From NCBI GenBank assembly GCA_964632995.1, contig CAZWDL010000006.1, positions 1 to 64,000 on the forward strand: a stretch of DNA of 64,000 nucleotides, given 5' to 3'. Position 1 is the stretch's first letter, and each line of letters begins with the position of its first letter. The notes below the pieces were generated by a model. That model was given only the letters and a program-made list of their open reading frames with translations, ran no database searches and was not told where the DNA came from. Positions 43,991-53,082 of this stretch are shown piece by piece. This stretch comes from CAZWDL01 sp964632995 (GTDB lineage: Bacteria; Bacteroidota; Bacteroidia; Chitinophagales; Saprospiraceae). The position numbers and the translations under genes were made by a program.

Positions 43991-44734
43991 ATGGATAAAA
44001 TTAAACTTGTCGTGTTTGACATGGCCGGGACGACGGTCAGAGACGAAAAAGAGGTGGAAACCTGTTTTTACAATGCAGCCAAGAAAAGCGGCCTGAAAGC
44101 TAGTCGTGAGCGGATTCGTAAACTGGAAGGGTATCCCAAAAAAGAAGTGATTCGTTCCCTCTGGGAGGAATTAGGCGGGAAAGATCATCCCGATCTGGAT
44201 CAGGCTGTTGCAACGACCAACCACCTCTTCCGGGCCATTCTTGAAAATCACTTCCGGCTCAACCCGGTCGAACCAGCGGAAGGAGCAGTCGACACCTTTA
44301 AGTGGCTGCGCGCTGAAGGCGTCAAGATCGCACTGACGGCCGGCTTCTACCGGAAGGTTGCCGATATTATTCTCAACAGATTGGGGTGGGACGAAGGGCT
44401 GAACGAAAATTACGTCGGCGCTGAAACGTCGCTCATTGATTTATCACTGACGCCCGACGAAGTAGGGGAGGGCCGCCCAAGCCCGGATATGATCTTCAAA
44501 GCTATGGATATTTTGGGGGTGGATAACCCGAAGCACGTCGTCAAGGTAGGAGATACGCCCGCCGACCTGCTGGCTGGTAAGGCCGCCAAATGCCGCTTCA
44601 CCTTTGGAGTTACCAACGGCTCACATACCCGGGAGCAGCTCATGCAATACGACAATGACGGTTTGATCGACAACTTAGAACAACTGCGGAAAATTCTGCC
44701 TGCGTTGCTTAATGAGGAAGAAGTGAAAAGTTAA
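43991..44734 (+). CDS. HAD family phosphonatase-like hydrolase
   Basis: The 247-residue cytoplasmic protein is a haloacid-dehalogenase hydrolase of the phosphonatase-like subgroup. The nucleophile motif is VVFDMAGTTVRDE (Asp10), motif II is KIALTAGFY, and motif III/IV is GRPSPDMIFKAM ... VVKVGDTPADLLAGKAAKC. The cap-domain lysine region reads KLEGYPKKEVIRS. Members related to phosphonoacetaldehyde hydrolase often act on other phosphate esters. No phosphonate genes are nearby, so a phosphonate role is not supported. The start at 43991 follows a promoter element by 61 nt. Confidence 0.9.
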   Translation: MDKIKLVVFDMAGTTVRDEKEVETCFYNAAKKSGLKASRERIRKLEGYPKKEVIRSLWEELGGKDHPDLDQAVATTNHLFRAILENHFRLNPVEPAEGAVDTFKWLRAEGVKIALTAGFYRKVADIILNRLGWDEGLNENYVGAETSLIDLSLTPDEVGEGRPSPDMIFKAMDILGVDNPKHVVKVGDTPADLLAGKAAKCRFTFGVTNGSHTREQLMQYDNDGLIDNLEQLRKILPALLNEEEVKS

Positions 44735-44976
44735 TCGACAATGCACGAGAGACAGGGAGACTGGAAGAATATTTGTGCTCCCGGTTTCCGTGTTTCTCTT
44801 CCACTCCAAAATGTTCCGGGTTGCCGGCATCTATGGCGATAACCCATCTCTACTCCTCACATCACATTTCCTTCTTACAGCAGTCATTCCTTTGACGATG
44901 GCCGATAGGAAAAATAAACCCCACCATTTAATCTTATTCCAGTCTGACGGGTTTAGATTATACTATACAATCTTGC

Positions 44977-44984
44977 TATCTTTG
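44977..44984 (+). promoter_or_regulatory. Candidate -7 promoter element (TATCTTTG)
   Basis: Exact TAnnTTTG match 36 nt before the RND adaptor ATG. A TTTAG sequence at 44952-44956 lies at roughly the right distance for a -33 element. Confidence 0.55.
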
Positions 44985-45020
44985 CAGATTCAAGGCCTTT
45001 AAAAAGCAATTGTCACACCT

Positions 45021-46124
45021 ATGAGTAAGAGAAGCACCCGGATCTTAGCGCTCGTTCTGGCGCTCGTCATTTTCGGCGGCGGATATTATATCTATTATTA
45101 CAACCCATTCACTGAAGAACGGGAACCCTCAGCGGTTGCTGCGGAAACAGCCGCTATGAGCGCCAGCCCGGCTACGCCCGTCACTGCAATGATCGTGAAT
45201 ACCAGCGCGCTGAAGGACGTCATCTCCGTTAACGGTTCTACAATTCCCAAAGAAGAAGTGATGATCACGGCCGAGGTGCCTGGGAAGATTAAGGATATCC
45301 TTTTCAAGGAAGGAACATGGGTTAAAAAAGGAACACCGCTTCTCCGGCTGGACGACTCAGAGCTGCAGGCGCAACGCGAACGATTACTGGTGCAGAGAGA
45401 GCTGACCCAGAAGATCGCCGAGCGAATGAAAAACCTGTACGACAGAGAGGGCGTGAGCCTTCAGGAATACGAAATCGCTGCTGCCGAAGCGGAGCAGGTG
45501 GCAGCTGAGCTGGCACTCATTGACGTACAACTGGAAAAGCGAATCATCAATGCTCCTTTCAGTGGGGTGCTCGGGCTCAAACAAGTGAGTGAGGGAAGTT
45601 ATCTTTCTCCCGGTAGTCCGGTAATCAGCCTGGTCAGCACCAATCCTATCCATTTGGAATTTTCCGTGCCGGAAAAATACAGCCGCTCCATACAGCAGAG
45701 AGCTAAGGTCGAATTTACACTCGCCGGGATTGATCACAATTTTGAAGCCACAGTAATAGCCAAAGAACCCAATATCGATTCGGAAACGCGGACCCTTCGC
45801 TTTAAAGCTTCGGCGCCTAACCCAAAAGGAGAAATTTTGCCGGGCGCCTATGCCAACGTGCGCGTCAACCTGCGCTCTTTCGACGCTGCCATTCTCATCC
45901 CAACCCAGGCTGTGGTTCCTGAGCTGGGCGGCAAAAAAGTCTTTCTGTTTCGAAACGGCAAAGCAGTGGCGGTTCCCGTAGAGACGGGTATCCGCGAAGA
46001 CGCCAATATCCAGGTGATCGAAGGGCTGCAAGAGGGCGATACGATCATTACTAACGGCGTGCTCCAAATCCGGAGCGGCTCGGATGTGACGATCTCACAT
46101 TTAACACCGGCCGGCGCCGGATAA
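45021..46124 (+). CDS. RND efflux periplasmic adaptor (HlyD/MexA family)
   Basis: The 367-residue membrane-fusion protein has an N-terminal membrane anchor (ILALVLALVIFGGGYYIYYY) and a barrel-sandwich hybrid/lipoyl domain (ITAEVPGKIKDILFKEGTWV, then NAPFSGVLGLKQVSEGSYL). A shortened coiled coil (residues near 115-170) lies between the lipoyl halves, followed by beta-barrel and membrane-proximal domains. It bridges the inner-membrane pump encoded next to an outer-membrane channel. No TolC-like gene is in the window, so the exit channel must be encoded elsewhere. A terminator-like hairpin lies between this gene and the pump gene. Confidence 0.93.
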   Translation: MSKRSTRILALVLALVIFGGGYYIYYYNPFTEEREPSAVAAETAAMSASPATPVTAMIVNTSALKDVISVNGSTIPKEEVMITAEVPGKIKDILFKEGTWVKKGTPLLRLDDSELQAQRERLLVQRELTQKIAERMKNLYDREGVSLQEYEIAAAEAEQVAAELALIDVQLEKRIINAPFSGVLGLKQVSEGSYLSPGSPVISLVSTNPIHLEFSVPEKYSRSIQQRAKVEFTLAGIDHNFEATVIAKEPNIDSETRTLRFKASAPNPKGEILPGAYANVRVNLRSFDAAILIPTQAVVPELGGKKVFLFRNGKAVAVPVETGIREDANIQVIEGLQEGDTIITNGVLQIRSGSDVTISHLTPAGAG

Positions 46125-46140
46125 ACAGGGGTTGAATAAA

Positions 46141-46195
46141 GGAAGGGGTGGAGGATCGAAGTAAAGTATAGGATCCTCCATCCTTCCCCTTTTTA
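46141..46195 (+). terminator. Terminator-like hairpin between adaptor and pump genes
   Basis: Nine perfect pairs (TGGAGGATC, 46149-46157, with GATCCTCCA, 46172-46180), further GGAAGG-rich pairing outside, and a T-run after CCCC. It sits inside the adaptor-pump operon, 25 bp after the adaptor stop codon. Confidence 0.55.
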
Positions 46196-46228
46196 TTACC
46201 ATCCTCCAATTCCTCAATTCTTCTACCT

Positions 46229-49200
46229 ATGAGTTTATCATCCATCAGCATACAACGTCCGGTCCTGGCTACGGTGATGTCGATCGTTATCGTACTTTTC
46301 GGCGTCATCGGTTTAAGTTCTCTTGGCGTACGGGAATACCCCAGCGTTGACCCTCCGATCATCACAGTATCGACCAGCTATGTCGGTGCCAATGCCGATA
46401 TTATAGAATCGCAGATCACCGAACCGATTGAGGAGGCAGTCAACGGCATTGCCGGTATTCGTTCCATCACTTCGGTCAGCCGCGATGGGCGCGCCACTGT
46501 CACTGTTGAGTTCAACCTGGAAGTCGACCTGGAAACTGCCGCCAATGATGTCCGGGACAAAGTGTCCCAGGCCGTCGGCCGACTCCCTGTCGATGCCGAA
46601 CCGCCCGTCGTCTCTAAAGCCGATGCCGACTCTTCCCCCATTATTTTTCTCAACATTCAGAGTGAGCAGCGATCGCTGCTGGAATTGACCAGCATCGCCG
46701 ACAATATATTCAAGGAACGACTACAAACGATTAATGGCGTCAGTTCTATCATGGTCTGGGGCTCCAAGCGGTATTCCATGCGCTTGTGGATTTCACCGGA
46801 GCGCCTTTCCGCCTATCAGCTCACACCACTGGATGTGCGCAATGCCTTACTACGCGAGAATATCGAGCTGCCCTCGGGCAGCGTCGAAGGCGCCAATACC
46901 GAACTGACAGTGCGCACCCTGGGCCGGCTCACTACCCCGGAGGAGTTCAACAATCTGATCGTCAAGGAAGAAAACGGCAGGATTGTCCGCTTTCGCGATA
47001 TTGGATTTGCCGAACTGGGTCCCGAAAACCTGCGCACCGTACTCAAACGCGACGGCATCCCTATGGTGGGCAACGCCATCGTCCCTCAACCGGGCTCCAA
47101 TCATATCGAAATCGCGGACGAATTTTACAAGCGGCTAGATCAGATCAAAAAAGACATACCGGAGGATATCAAACTCGGTATCGGGTTCGATACCACTCAG
47201 TATATCCGCGATTCCATTTCAGAAGTACAGCAGACGATTTACCTGGCTTTCGGGCTCGTCGTCCTGATTATTTTCCTGTTTTTGCGGGACTGGCGGACGA
47301 CGATCATCCCGGTGCTTGTCATTCCGATTTCGCTCATCGGCGCTTTCTTTATTATGTACATCGCCGATTTCTCCATCAATGTGCTAACCTTGCTGGGGGT
47401 CGTACTGGCGATCGGGCTAGTGGTAGATGATGCCGTCGTGGTGCTGGAAAACATTTACGCCAAGGTGGAAGCAGGCATGAAACCGCTACACGCCGCAGTG
47501 AAGGGAGCCGAAGAAATATTCTTTGCGGTCATTGCTACTACGGTAGCACTCGTGGCCGTCTTTATGCCGGTAATTTTTCTGCAGGGACTCACCGGCCGCT
47601 TGTTTCGCGAATTCGGCGTCGTCATTTCCGGCGCCGTTGTGATTTCTTCTTTCGTCGCCCTGACCCTGACGCCAATGCTCTCTTCCAAGATCCTGAAAAA
47701 GCGCAAGCGACAGCCCTGGTTTTACCGGGCGACCGAACCTTTCTTCACCTTCCTGGCCCGGATTTACCGCAATGCGCTCAACGCTTTCATGGGCGTGCGG
47801 TGGATGGCTTTTGTCATCATGATCGGTTCCGGGCTACTCATTTACTACGTCGGTCGACAGGTCCCCTCAGAGCTCGCGCCGATGGAGGATCGCGGCCGCA
47901 TCCGGGGCTTTGCCAATGCACCGGAAGGTTCTACCTTCGAATACATGGACGAATACATGGACGAAGTCATCGGGCTGATCAAAGAAGAGGTACCTGAACG
48001 GGAAGGCGTGATTTCGGTGACTTCTCCTGGTTTTGGCGCATCGACTTCCGTCAACTCAGGCTTCTTTTTCATTATTCTGAAAGACGGCGATGAGCGCGAG
48101 CGATCACAGCAGGAGATCTTCCAGGAATTGTCTGGCGGAATCAATCAACTGACCGGAGCACGTACCTTCATCTCTCAGCCGCAAAGTATCGGTAATCGAC
48201 GGGGAGGGCTGCCGGTTCAGTTCGTGATTCAGGCGCCTAATTTTGACAAACTGCGCGAGGCGCTTCCCCGGTTCGCCAACCGGGCCCGCGAGGAAGCCAT
48301 GTTCCGCTTCGTCGATATTGACCTCAAGTTCAATAAGCCGGAAATCCGTATCAATATCGACCGGCAGAAGGCACAGGACCTCGGCGTATCGGTGCTCGAC
48401 ATTGCCCAAACCCTTCAACTGGGCCTTGCCGGTCAGCGCTTCGGCTATTTCATTATGGATGGCAAGCAATACCAGGTGATCGGTCAGGTGGAACGCCAGG
48501 ACCGGGACGAGCCCGTAGACCTGCGCAGTCTCTATGTCCGCAACCGGGAAGGAAATATGATACAGCTCGACAACCTCGTCAACCTGGAGGAACAAACCAC
48601 ACCCCCGACCTTGTACCGCTTTAACCGCTTCGTGTCCGCCACCGTTTCCGCCGACCTGGCCGGCGATTACACCATCGGTCAGGGGATAGAAAAAATGGAA
48701 AGCATCGCCGGGGAGGTGCTGGATGATACTTTCCTGACTTCATTGACCGGGCCCTCCAAAGATTTCCAGGAGAGCTCCTCCAGTTTGGAATTCGCTTTCG
48801 CCCTGGCGCTGATTCTCATTTATCTGGTGCTGGCGGCACAGTTCGAAAGCTTTATCGATCCTTTCATCATCATGTTCACAGTGCCGCTGGCGCTGGCCGG
48901 CGCCCTATTAACGCTGTTTTATTTCGATCAGACCCTCAACATCTTTAGCCAGATCGGTATTATCATGCTCATCGGCTTGGTGGCTAAGAACGGAATTCTT
49001 ATCATTGAATTCGCCAATCAGCGCAAGGATCAGGGACTCAGCCGTTTGGAGGCGATCAAGGAAGCTTCCGCAGCTCGCTTTCGCCCTATTCTGATGACGA
49101 GCCTATCCACCATTCTCGGGGTGCTGCCGATCGCGCTTGCCCTGGGAGCCGGTGCGGAAAGCCGCGTGTCTATGGGGATCGCCGTTATTGGTGGACTGCT

Positions 49201-49333
49201 GTTTGCTACGCTGCTGACCCTCTTTGTGATCCCGGCTATTTACTCCTATCTGTCGAGTAAAGAAGGCACCAAGAACAAGATTGACCTGGAGCTGATTGAG
49301 CAGGAGTCGAAAGAACAGATGATTCAAAGTTGA
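46229..49333 (+). CDS. RND efflux permease (AcrB/MexB family)
   Basis: The 1034-residue inner-membrane pump has the two-fold RND layout: a first transmembrane helix at the start (VLATVMSIVIVLFGVIGLSS), a large periplasmic porter region, and helix 4 with the proton-relay pair GLVVDDAVVVLEN (Asp400, Asp401). A second periplasmic loop and the C-terminal helix bundle with GLVAKNGILIIEFANQ follow. These are the normal features of an HAE1-type proton-driven drug exporter. With the adaptor encoded just upstream it makes the inner two-thirds of a tripartite pump. The exported compound cannot be read from sequence; no regulator is adjacent. Confidence 0.96.
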   Translation: MSLSSISIQRPVLATVMSIVIVLFGVIGLSSLGVREYPSVDPPIITVSTSYVGANADIIESQITEPIEEAVNGIAGIRSITSVSRDGRATVTVEFNLEVDLETAANDVRDKVSQAVGRLPVDAEPPVVSKADADSSPIIFLNIQSEQRSLLELTSIADNIFKERLQTINGVSSIMVWGSKRYSMRLWISPERLSAYQLTPLDVRNALLRENIELPSGSVEGANTELTVRTLGRLTTPEEFNNLIVKEENGRIVRFRDIGFAELGPENLRTVLKRDGIPMVGNAIVPQPGSNHIEIADEFYKRLDQIKKDIPEDIKLGIGFDTTQYIRDSISEVQQTIYLAFGLVVLIIFLFLRDWRTTIIPVLVIPISLIGAFFIMYIADFSINVLTLLGVVLAIGLVVDDAVVVLENIYAKVEAGMKPLHAAVKGAEEIFFAVIATTVALVAVFMPVIFLQGLTGRLFREFGVVISGAVVISSFVALTLTPMLSSKILKKRKRQPWFYRATEPFFTFLARIYRNALNAFMGVRWMAFVIMIGSGLLIYYVGRQVPSELAPMEDRGRIRGFANAPEGSTFEYMDEYMDEVIGLIKEEVPEREGVISVTSPGFGASTSVNSGFFFIILKDGDERERSQQEIFQELSGGINQLTGARTFISQPQSIGNRRGGLPVQFVIQAPNFDKLREALPRFANRAREEAMFRFVDIDLKFNKPEIRINIDRQKAQDLGVSVLDIAQTLQLGLAGQRFGYFIMDGKQYQVIGQVERQDRDEPVDLRSLYVRNREGNMIQLDNLVNLEEQTTPPTLYRFNRFVSATVSADLAGDYTIGQGIEKMESIAGEVLDDTFLTSLTGPSKDFQESSSSLEFAFALALILIYLVLAAQFESFIDPFIIMFTVPLALAGALLTLFYFDQTLNIFSQIGIIMLIGLVAKNGILIIEFANQRKDQGLSRLEAIKEASAARFRPILMTSLSTILGVLPIALALGAGAESRVSMGIAVIGGLLFATLLTLFVIPAIYSYLSSKEGTKNKIDLELIEQESKEQMIQS

Positions 49334-49587
49334 AAGGATTCCCCGCCTTCTTCCGGTGGACGGATTGAAGGGTTGGGGCAGAATTCATAGTTTTTTACTT
49401 CTCCTGGCGCTCATTTCGGCTTTCGCATAGGTAAGCTTCTTCTGAATTACCTGAATCATAACGTCATCAAGCCAGTACCGGATGATGCCGAAAAGGCCTT
49501 TTTATCAGCAATACATATGATTAGTTCTCATAAACCTTTAATATTGTATTTATCTTAAAGGCTTTTTTTATCAAAAATAAATTCCTT

Positions 49588-52500
49588 ATGAAGAATGCTT
49601 TACTCGTAATACTTTTCATCCCTTTGCTCAGCGATGCACTGTATTGCCAGCAGCTGCAGTATCTGTCGAGCTACTATACCGATGTCTTCGACGAAGGGGC
49701 TGCGGAAACAGCCGCCTTTGACGCTGCTGCCGCCCGCCTCTTTTTTACTAATGCCAATGCCAATACGCTGGGTATTCTGGATATTAGCGATCCCAATGCA
49801 CCGGCATTGGTACAGGAGATTGATTTATCTCCTTACGGAGCCGGCGTCAACAGTGTTGATGTGGCCAACGAGTTGGTGGCAGTAGCAATAGAGAATGACG
49901 ACAAACAGTCGCCGGGAATAGTGGTCTTTTTTAACACTAATGGTGACTACCTCAACGAGGTCAGCGTCGGGGTCTTACCCGATATGCTGACCTTTAGCCA
50001 TGACGGCAGCAAGGTGCTCGTCGCCAATGAAGGAGAGCCGAATGATGATTACACCGTGGACCCGGAAGGCTCGGTCAGCATCATCGATGTTTCCGGAGGC
50101 GTTGCTTCGGTCACCGTGCAGACAGTGAGTTTCGCTGCTTACAATGGTCAGAAAGCTTCTCTCATTAATAAAGGTGTCCGCATATTCGGCCCCAATGCCA
50201 CTGTAGCGCAGGATCTGGAGCCGGAGTACATTACCCTTACGGCCGATGACGCCCGGGCATACGTCTCCTTACAGGAAAATAACGCCATGGCCGTTATCGA
50301 CGTCAATGAGGCATCCCTGCTGGATATTTATTCCCTTGGGGTAAAAGACCATCAGTCGGGGAGCCCCGAACTCGAGCAGGCCCTGGTCAACGAAATTCCC
50401 GGCTGGCCCGCGCTCGGCAAACCGGACTATCATGGAGGGCAGCCCGTGATCAATCTCGGCGGCTTCTCCGGGCTGTATTTTGACCCTGTCGAATCGGATG
50501 ATGACACCTATGTATTTTATACCGTTCCCGACCGGGGGCCTCATGCTCCAGCCGTACCCCAGGAAAACGTCGTCGGCTTCGGTTCGGTCGAACCGGCTCC
50601 TTCTGACCTGCGCCCTTTCAAACTGCCTGAATATCAGGCGCGCATCGTCAAGCTGAGCATGGATGTGATGAGCGGCGCCGTCACCTTGGAGGACTCCATC
50701 ATGCTTCGCCGCTTCAATCCCGAAACGCAGGATACCATCGCCATCTCCGGACGCGGCGTAGGGTTAGATCTGGACGAAACGCCGGTCACCTACCGGGATA
50801 CGAGTACGGCATATCGTTCCAGCGACTGGATCGATACCGTCAATAACGTTATTTATTCTGAACTTCCGGGTGACGCCTTCGGCGGTGACTTGGAGGGCAT
50901 CGTGCGCGATCGCGACGGCAACTTCTGGCTTTGCGACGAATACCGTCCCTCGCTTTATAAAATCCAGCCCAACGGCGTGCTGATCCAGCGTTACGTTCCT
51001 GTAGAACCGGCCTCTCAAAGCGAGTTCGCCGTTTTTTTCCCTAAGGGTATATTCGGTGTCGAAGTGTTGCCGAAAGTGTACAACAAACGCCGCGTTAACC
51101 GGGGGTTCGAAGCGATTGCCTACGATTCCGATAGTCATATTATCTACGCCTTCCTGCAGTCACCGCTGGATAACCCGGACGCCTCCGTTCGCAATAACTC
51201 CGACGTCATTCGCATCTTGGGGGTAGATGCCGACAGCGGGACGCCCGTAAGTGAACACGTCTATCTGCTGGAGCGCAACCGCTTACCCGGGCTGGGGCTT
51301 TCGCAGGTCGATAAGATCGGGGATGCCGTCTACGCCGGCAATGGCCGTTTCTTTGTTATTGAGCGGGATTCCAGTACACCGGATGATGGCAATACCGGAA
51401 AGAAGTACGTCTACGAGATCAACCTGCAGGGAGCTACCGATATGCTCGGTACGGCCCTTTCGGGAAAGACGAGTTCCTCCGGTCCGGAGGATAAGACGCT
51501 GGAAATGATGAGCGCCGACGACCTGGCTGCAGCCGGTATACAGCCGGTTCACAAAACCAAAGTACTCAACCTGCCCAGCATCGGTTACCTGCCCAACGAC
51601 AAGCCGGAAGGGCTGGCTTTACTGCCTGGTGCTGCGATGGGTGTGATCAACGATAATGATTTCGGCGCCGGCAATAGCGACGATATCGCGCTCGGCATAA
51701 TCAGCTTCGGTGATGATTACGCTATGGATGCCAGTGATCAGGATGGCGAAATCCGCATTACGCCTCGTCCGGTCCTGGGCATGCGGATGGCCGATGCTAT
51801 CACCGGTTTCAGTATTGACGGGCAGTCATTCATTGCCACGGCTAATGAGGGCGATGCCCGCGAATACAGAGGAAGCCCGGGCTTTGTCGAGGAAGCCGAT
51901 GTCGCCGATTTGCTACTTGACCCCGATGACTTTGAGGATGTAGTCAACCTGCAACTCGATGCCAACCTGGGACGCCTGACCGTGACGACCAGCGCCGGCG
52001 ATCTCGACGGCGACGGTCTCAACGATGAGCTCTACTCCTTTGGGGCCCGCTCTTTCAGCATCTACGATGAGTTCGGCAACCTGGTATTCGACAGCGGTGA
52101 CGACTTCGAGCAAATTACGGCACAGGACTATCCCGACTTTTTCAACGCCGATAATGATAGTGATAGCTTTGATAATCGAAGTGATAATAAAGGACCTGAA
52201 CCGGAAGCCGTTACTATTGCTGACATAAACGGCAGCACGATGGCGCTGGTAGGGCTGGAGCGTATCGGCGGCATTATGATCTACAATATTGATGATCCCG
52301 GCGCACCTCAATTTATGCAGTACATCAATAACCGCAATTTCGGCGCACCGATCGAAAGCCGGGAAGTGGGTGATCTGGGGGTAGAGGATATCGTATTCAT
52401 CCCGGCCGCCGACAGCCCTATCGGGTTGCCCTTGGTCGTAACCGCCAACGAGGTGAGCGGCACGGTGTCCATTTTCACTTTTGGCGATCCAACCGATGTG

Positions 52501-52725
52501 GAAGAAGTGGCCGGTGTAGAAAATCGCTGGCGCCTTTACCCGAATCCGGTCGGCGAAATGTTGTTGACCAATACGATTTCCGATTACGCGGTTTTCAGCA
52601 CCACCGGACAGCTACTGCGACAAGCTTTCAATACGAACAGGATTGAACTGGATCAGCTCCCCGCCGGTACTTACTTGCTCCGGGATATCGCGCGCAATCG
52701 TGCGAAGTTATTTGTAAAACAGTAA
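49588..52725 (+). CDS. T9SS-exported phytase-like / choice-of-anchor I protein
   Basis: The 1045-residue protein has a signal peptide (MKNALLVILFIPLLSDALYC) and a C-terminal T9SS type-A sorting domain starting WRLYPNPVGEMLL, so it should be exported to or past the cell surface. The outer parts (about 25-275 and 690-970) match the choice-of-anchor I beta-propeller family: DMLTFSHDGSKVLVANEGEP, then GQSFIATANEGDAREY, DSDSFDNRSDNKGPEPEAV and LVVTANEVSGTVSIF. Between them (about 275-690) is an esterase-like phytase domain (GGFSGLYFDPVESDDDTYVF, TVPDRGPHAP, DLEGIVRDRDGNFWLCDEY). A phosphate- or ester-releasing role is possible but unproven. A strong terminator follows. Confidence 0.87.
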   Translation: MKNALLVILFIPLLSDALYCQQLQYLSSYYTDVFDEGAAETAAFDAAAARLFFTNANANTLGILDISDPNAPALVQEIDLSPYGAGVNSVDVANELVAVAIENDDKQSPGIVVFFNTNGDYLNEVSVGVLPDMLTFSHDGSKVLVANEGEPNDDYTVDPEGSVSIIDVSGGVASVTVQTVSFAAYNGQKASLINKGVRIFGPNATVAQDLEPEYITLTADDARAYVSLQENNAMAVIDVNEASLLDIYSLGVKDHQSGSPELEQALVNEIPGWPALGKPDYHGGQPVINLGGFSGLYFDPVESDDDTYVFYTVPDRGPHAPAVPQENVVGFGSVEPAPSDLRPFKLPEYQARIVKLSMDVMSGAVTLEDSIMLRRFNPETQDTIAISGRGVGLDLDETPVTYRDTSTAYRSSDWIDTVNNVIYSELPGDAFGGDLEGIVRDRDGNFWLCDEYRPSLYKIQPNGVLIQRYVPVEPASQSEFAVFFPKGIFGVEVLPKVYNKRRVNRGFEAIAYDSDSHIIYAFLQSPLDNPDASVRNNSDVIRILGVDADSGTPVSEHVYLLERNRLPGLGLSQVDKIGDAVYAGNGRFFVIERDSSTPDDGNTGKKYVYEINLQGATDMLGTALSGKTSSSGPEDKTLEMMSADDLAAAGIQPVHKTKVLNLPSIGYLPNDKPEGLALLPGAAMGVINDNDFGAGNSDDIALGIISFGDDYAMDASDQDGEIRITPRPVLGMRMADAITGFSIDGQSFIATANEGDAREYRGSPGFVEEADVADLLLDPDDFEDVVNLQLDANLGRLTVTTSAGDLDGDGLNDELYSFGARSFSIYDEFGNLVFDSGDDFEQITAQDYPDFFNADNDSDSFDNRSDNKGPEPEAVTIADINGSTMALVGLERIGGIMIYNIDDPGAPQFMQYINNRNFGAPIESREVGDLGVEDIVFIPAADSPIGLPLVVTANEVSGTVSIFTFGDPTDVEEVAGVENRWRLYPNPVGEMLLTNTISDYAVFSTTGQLLRQAFNTNRIELDQLPAGTYLLRDIARNRAKLFVKQ

Positions 52726-52743
52726 TTCCATTCCTACCTTGTC

Positions 52744-52787
52744 AGCTGTTTGCCGGGGGAGCTTGCTCCCCCGGCAAACAGCTTTTT
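52744..52787 (+). terminator. Rho-independent terminator after phytase-like gene
   Basis: A nearly perfect 18-19 bp stem (left arm beginning AGCTGTTTGCCGGGGGAG) closes on a tiny TT-centred loop and is followed by TTTTT. It lies 19 bp after the stop codon and is one of the strongest terminators in the window. Confidence 0.9.
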
Positions 52788-53026
52788 AGACTCTCCGGAA
52801 AGTTTTGTCATGGCCTTTTTTGAATGACAATTTGATAAGGTGACCGGAAAGAAGCGCTCTGAATACCTTACCCTCCGGCTCGCCTTTTTTCTATGTCACC
52901 CCTGTTTTTGGCGATTCCAGTTATCAATTCGTACTAAAACTTACTGTAGACATCTTATCCCTTCTCCAGCCCGAACACGGACGCTTCCCGTTGAGTTGAA
53001 AAATGTGTCGAAGAGGATCAAAGGTA

Positions 53027-53034
53027 TACCTTTG
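53027..53034 (+). promoter_or_regulatory. Candidate -7 promoter element (TACCTTTG)
   Basis: Exact TAnnTTTG match 48 nt before the transporter ATG at 53083. It would drive the transporter and the two-component genes after it. A second, weaker TACTTTTA lies at 53053-53060. Confidence 0.5.
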
Positions 53035-53082
53035 CATTCATGGACGCTATTGTACTTTTACCGTCAATCTGATTATTGATAC

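Larger units (their letters stand above)
52726..53082. other. Intergenic region before the DASS transporter
   Basis: The region holds the terminator of the phytase-like gene (52744-52787) and a promoter element (53027-53034). A short open frame at 52840-53079 gives an unrecognisable, arginine- and cysteine-scattered peptide that overlaps the promoter and is not accepted as a gene. Confidence 0.4.

Noticed and set aside
49491..49573. Two similar AAAGGC-TTTTT-ATCA stretches upstream of the phytase-like gene
   Set aside because: A/T-rich near-repeats of 17 bp; may be chance or a weak terminator, and no exact promoter element could be tied to them.
52840..53079. 79-codon plus-strand frame before the DASS gene
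   Set aside because: It overlaps the promoter element and the product has no recognisable pattern.
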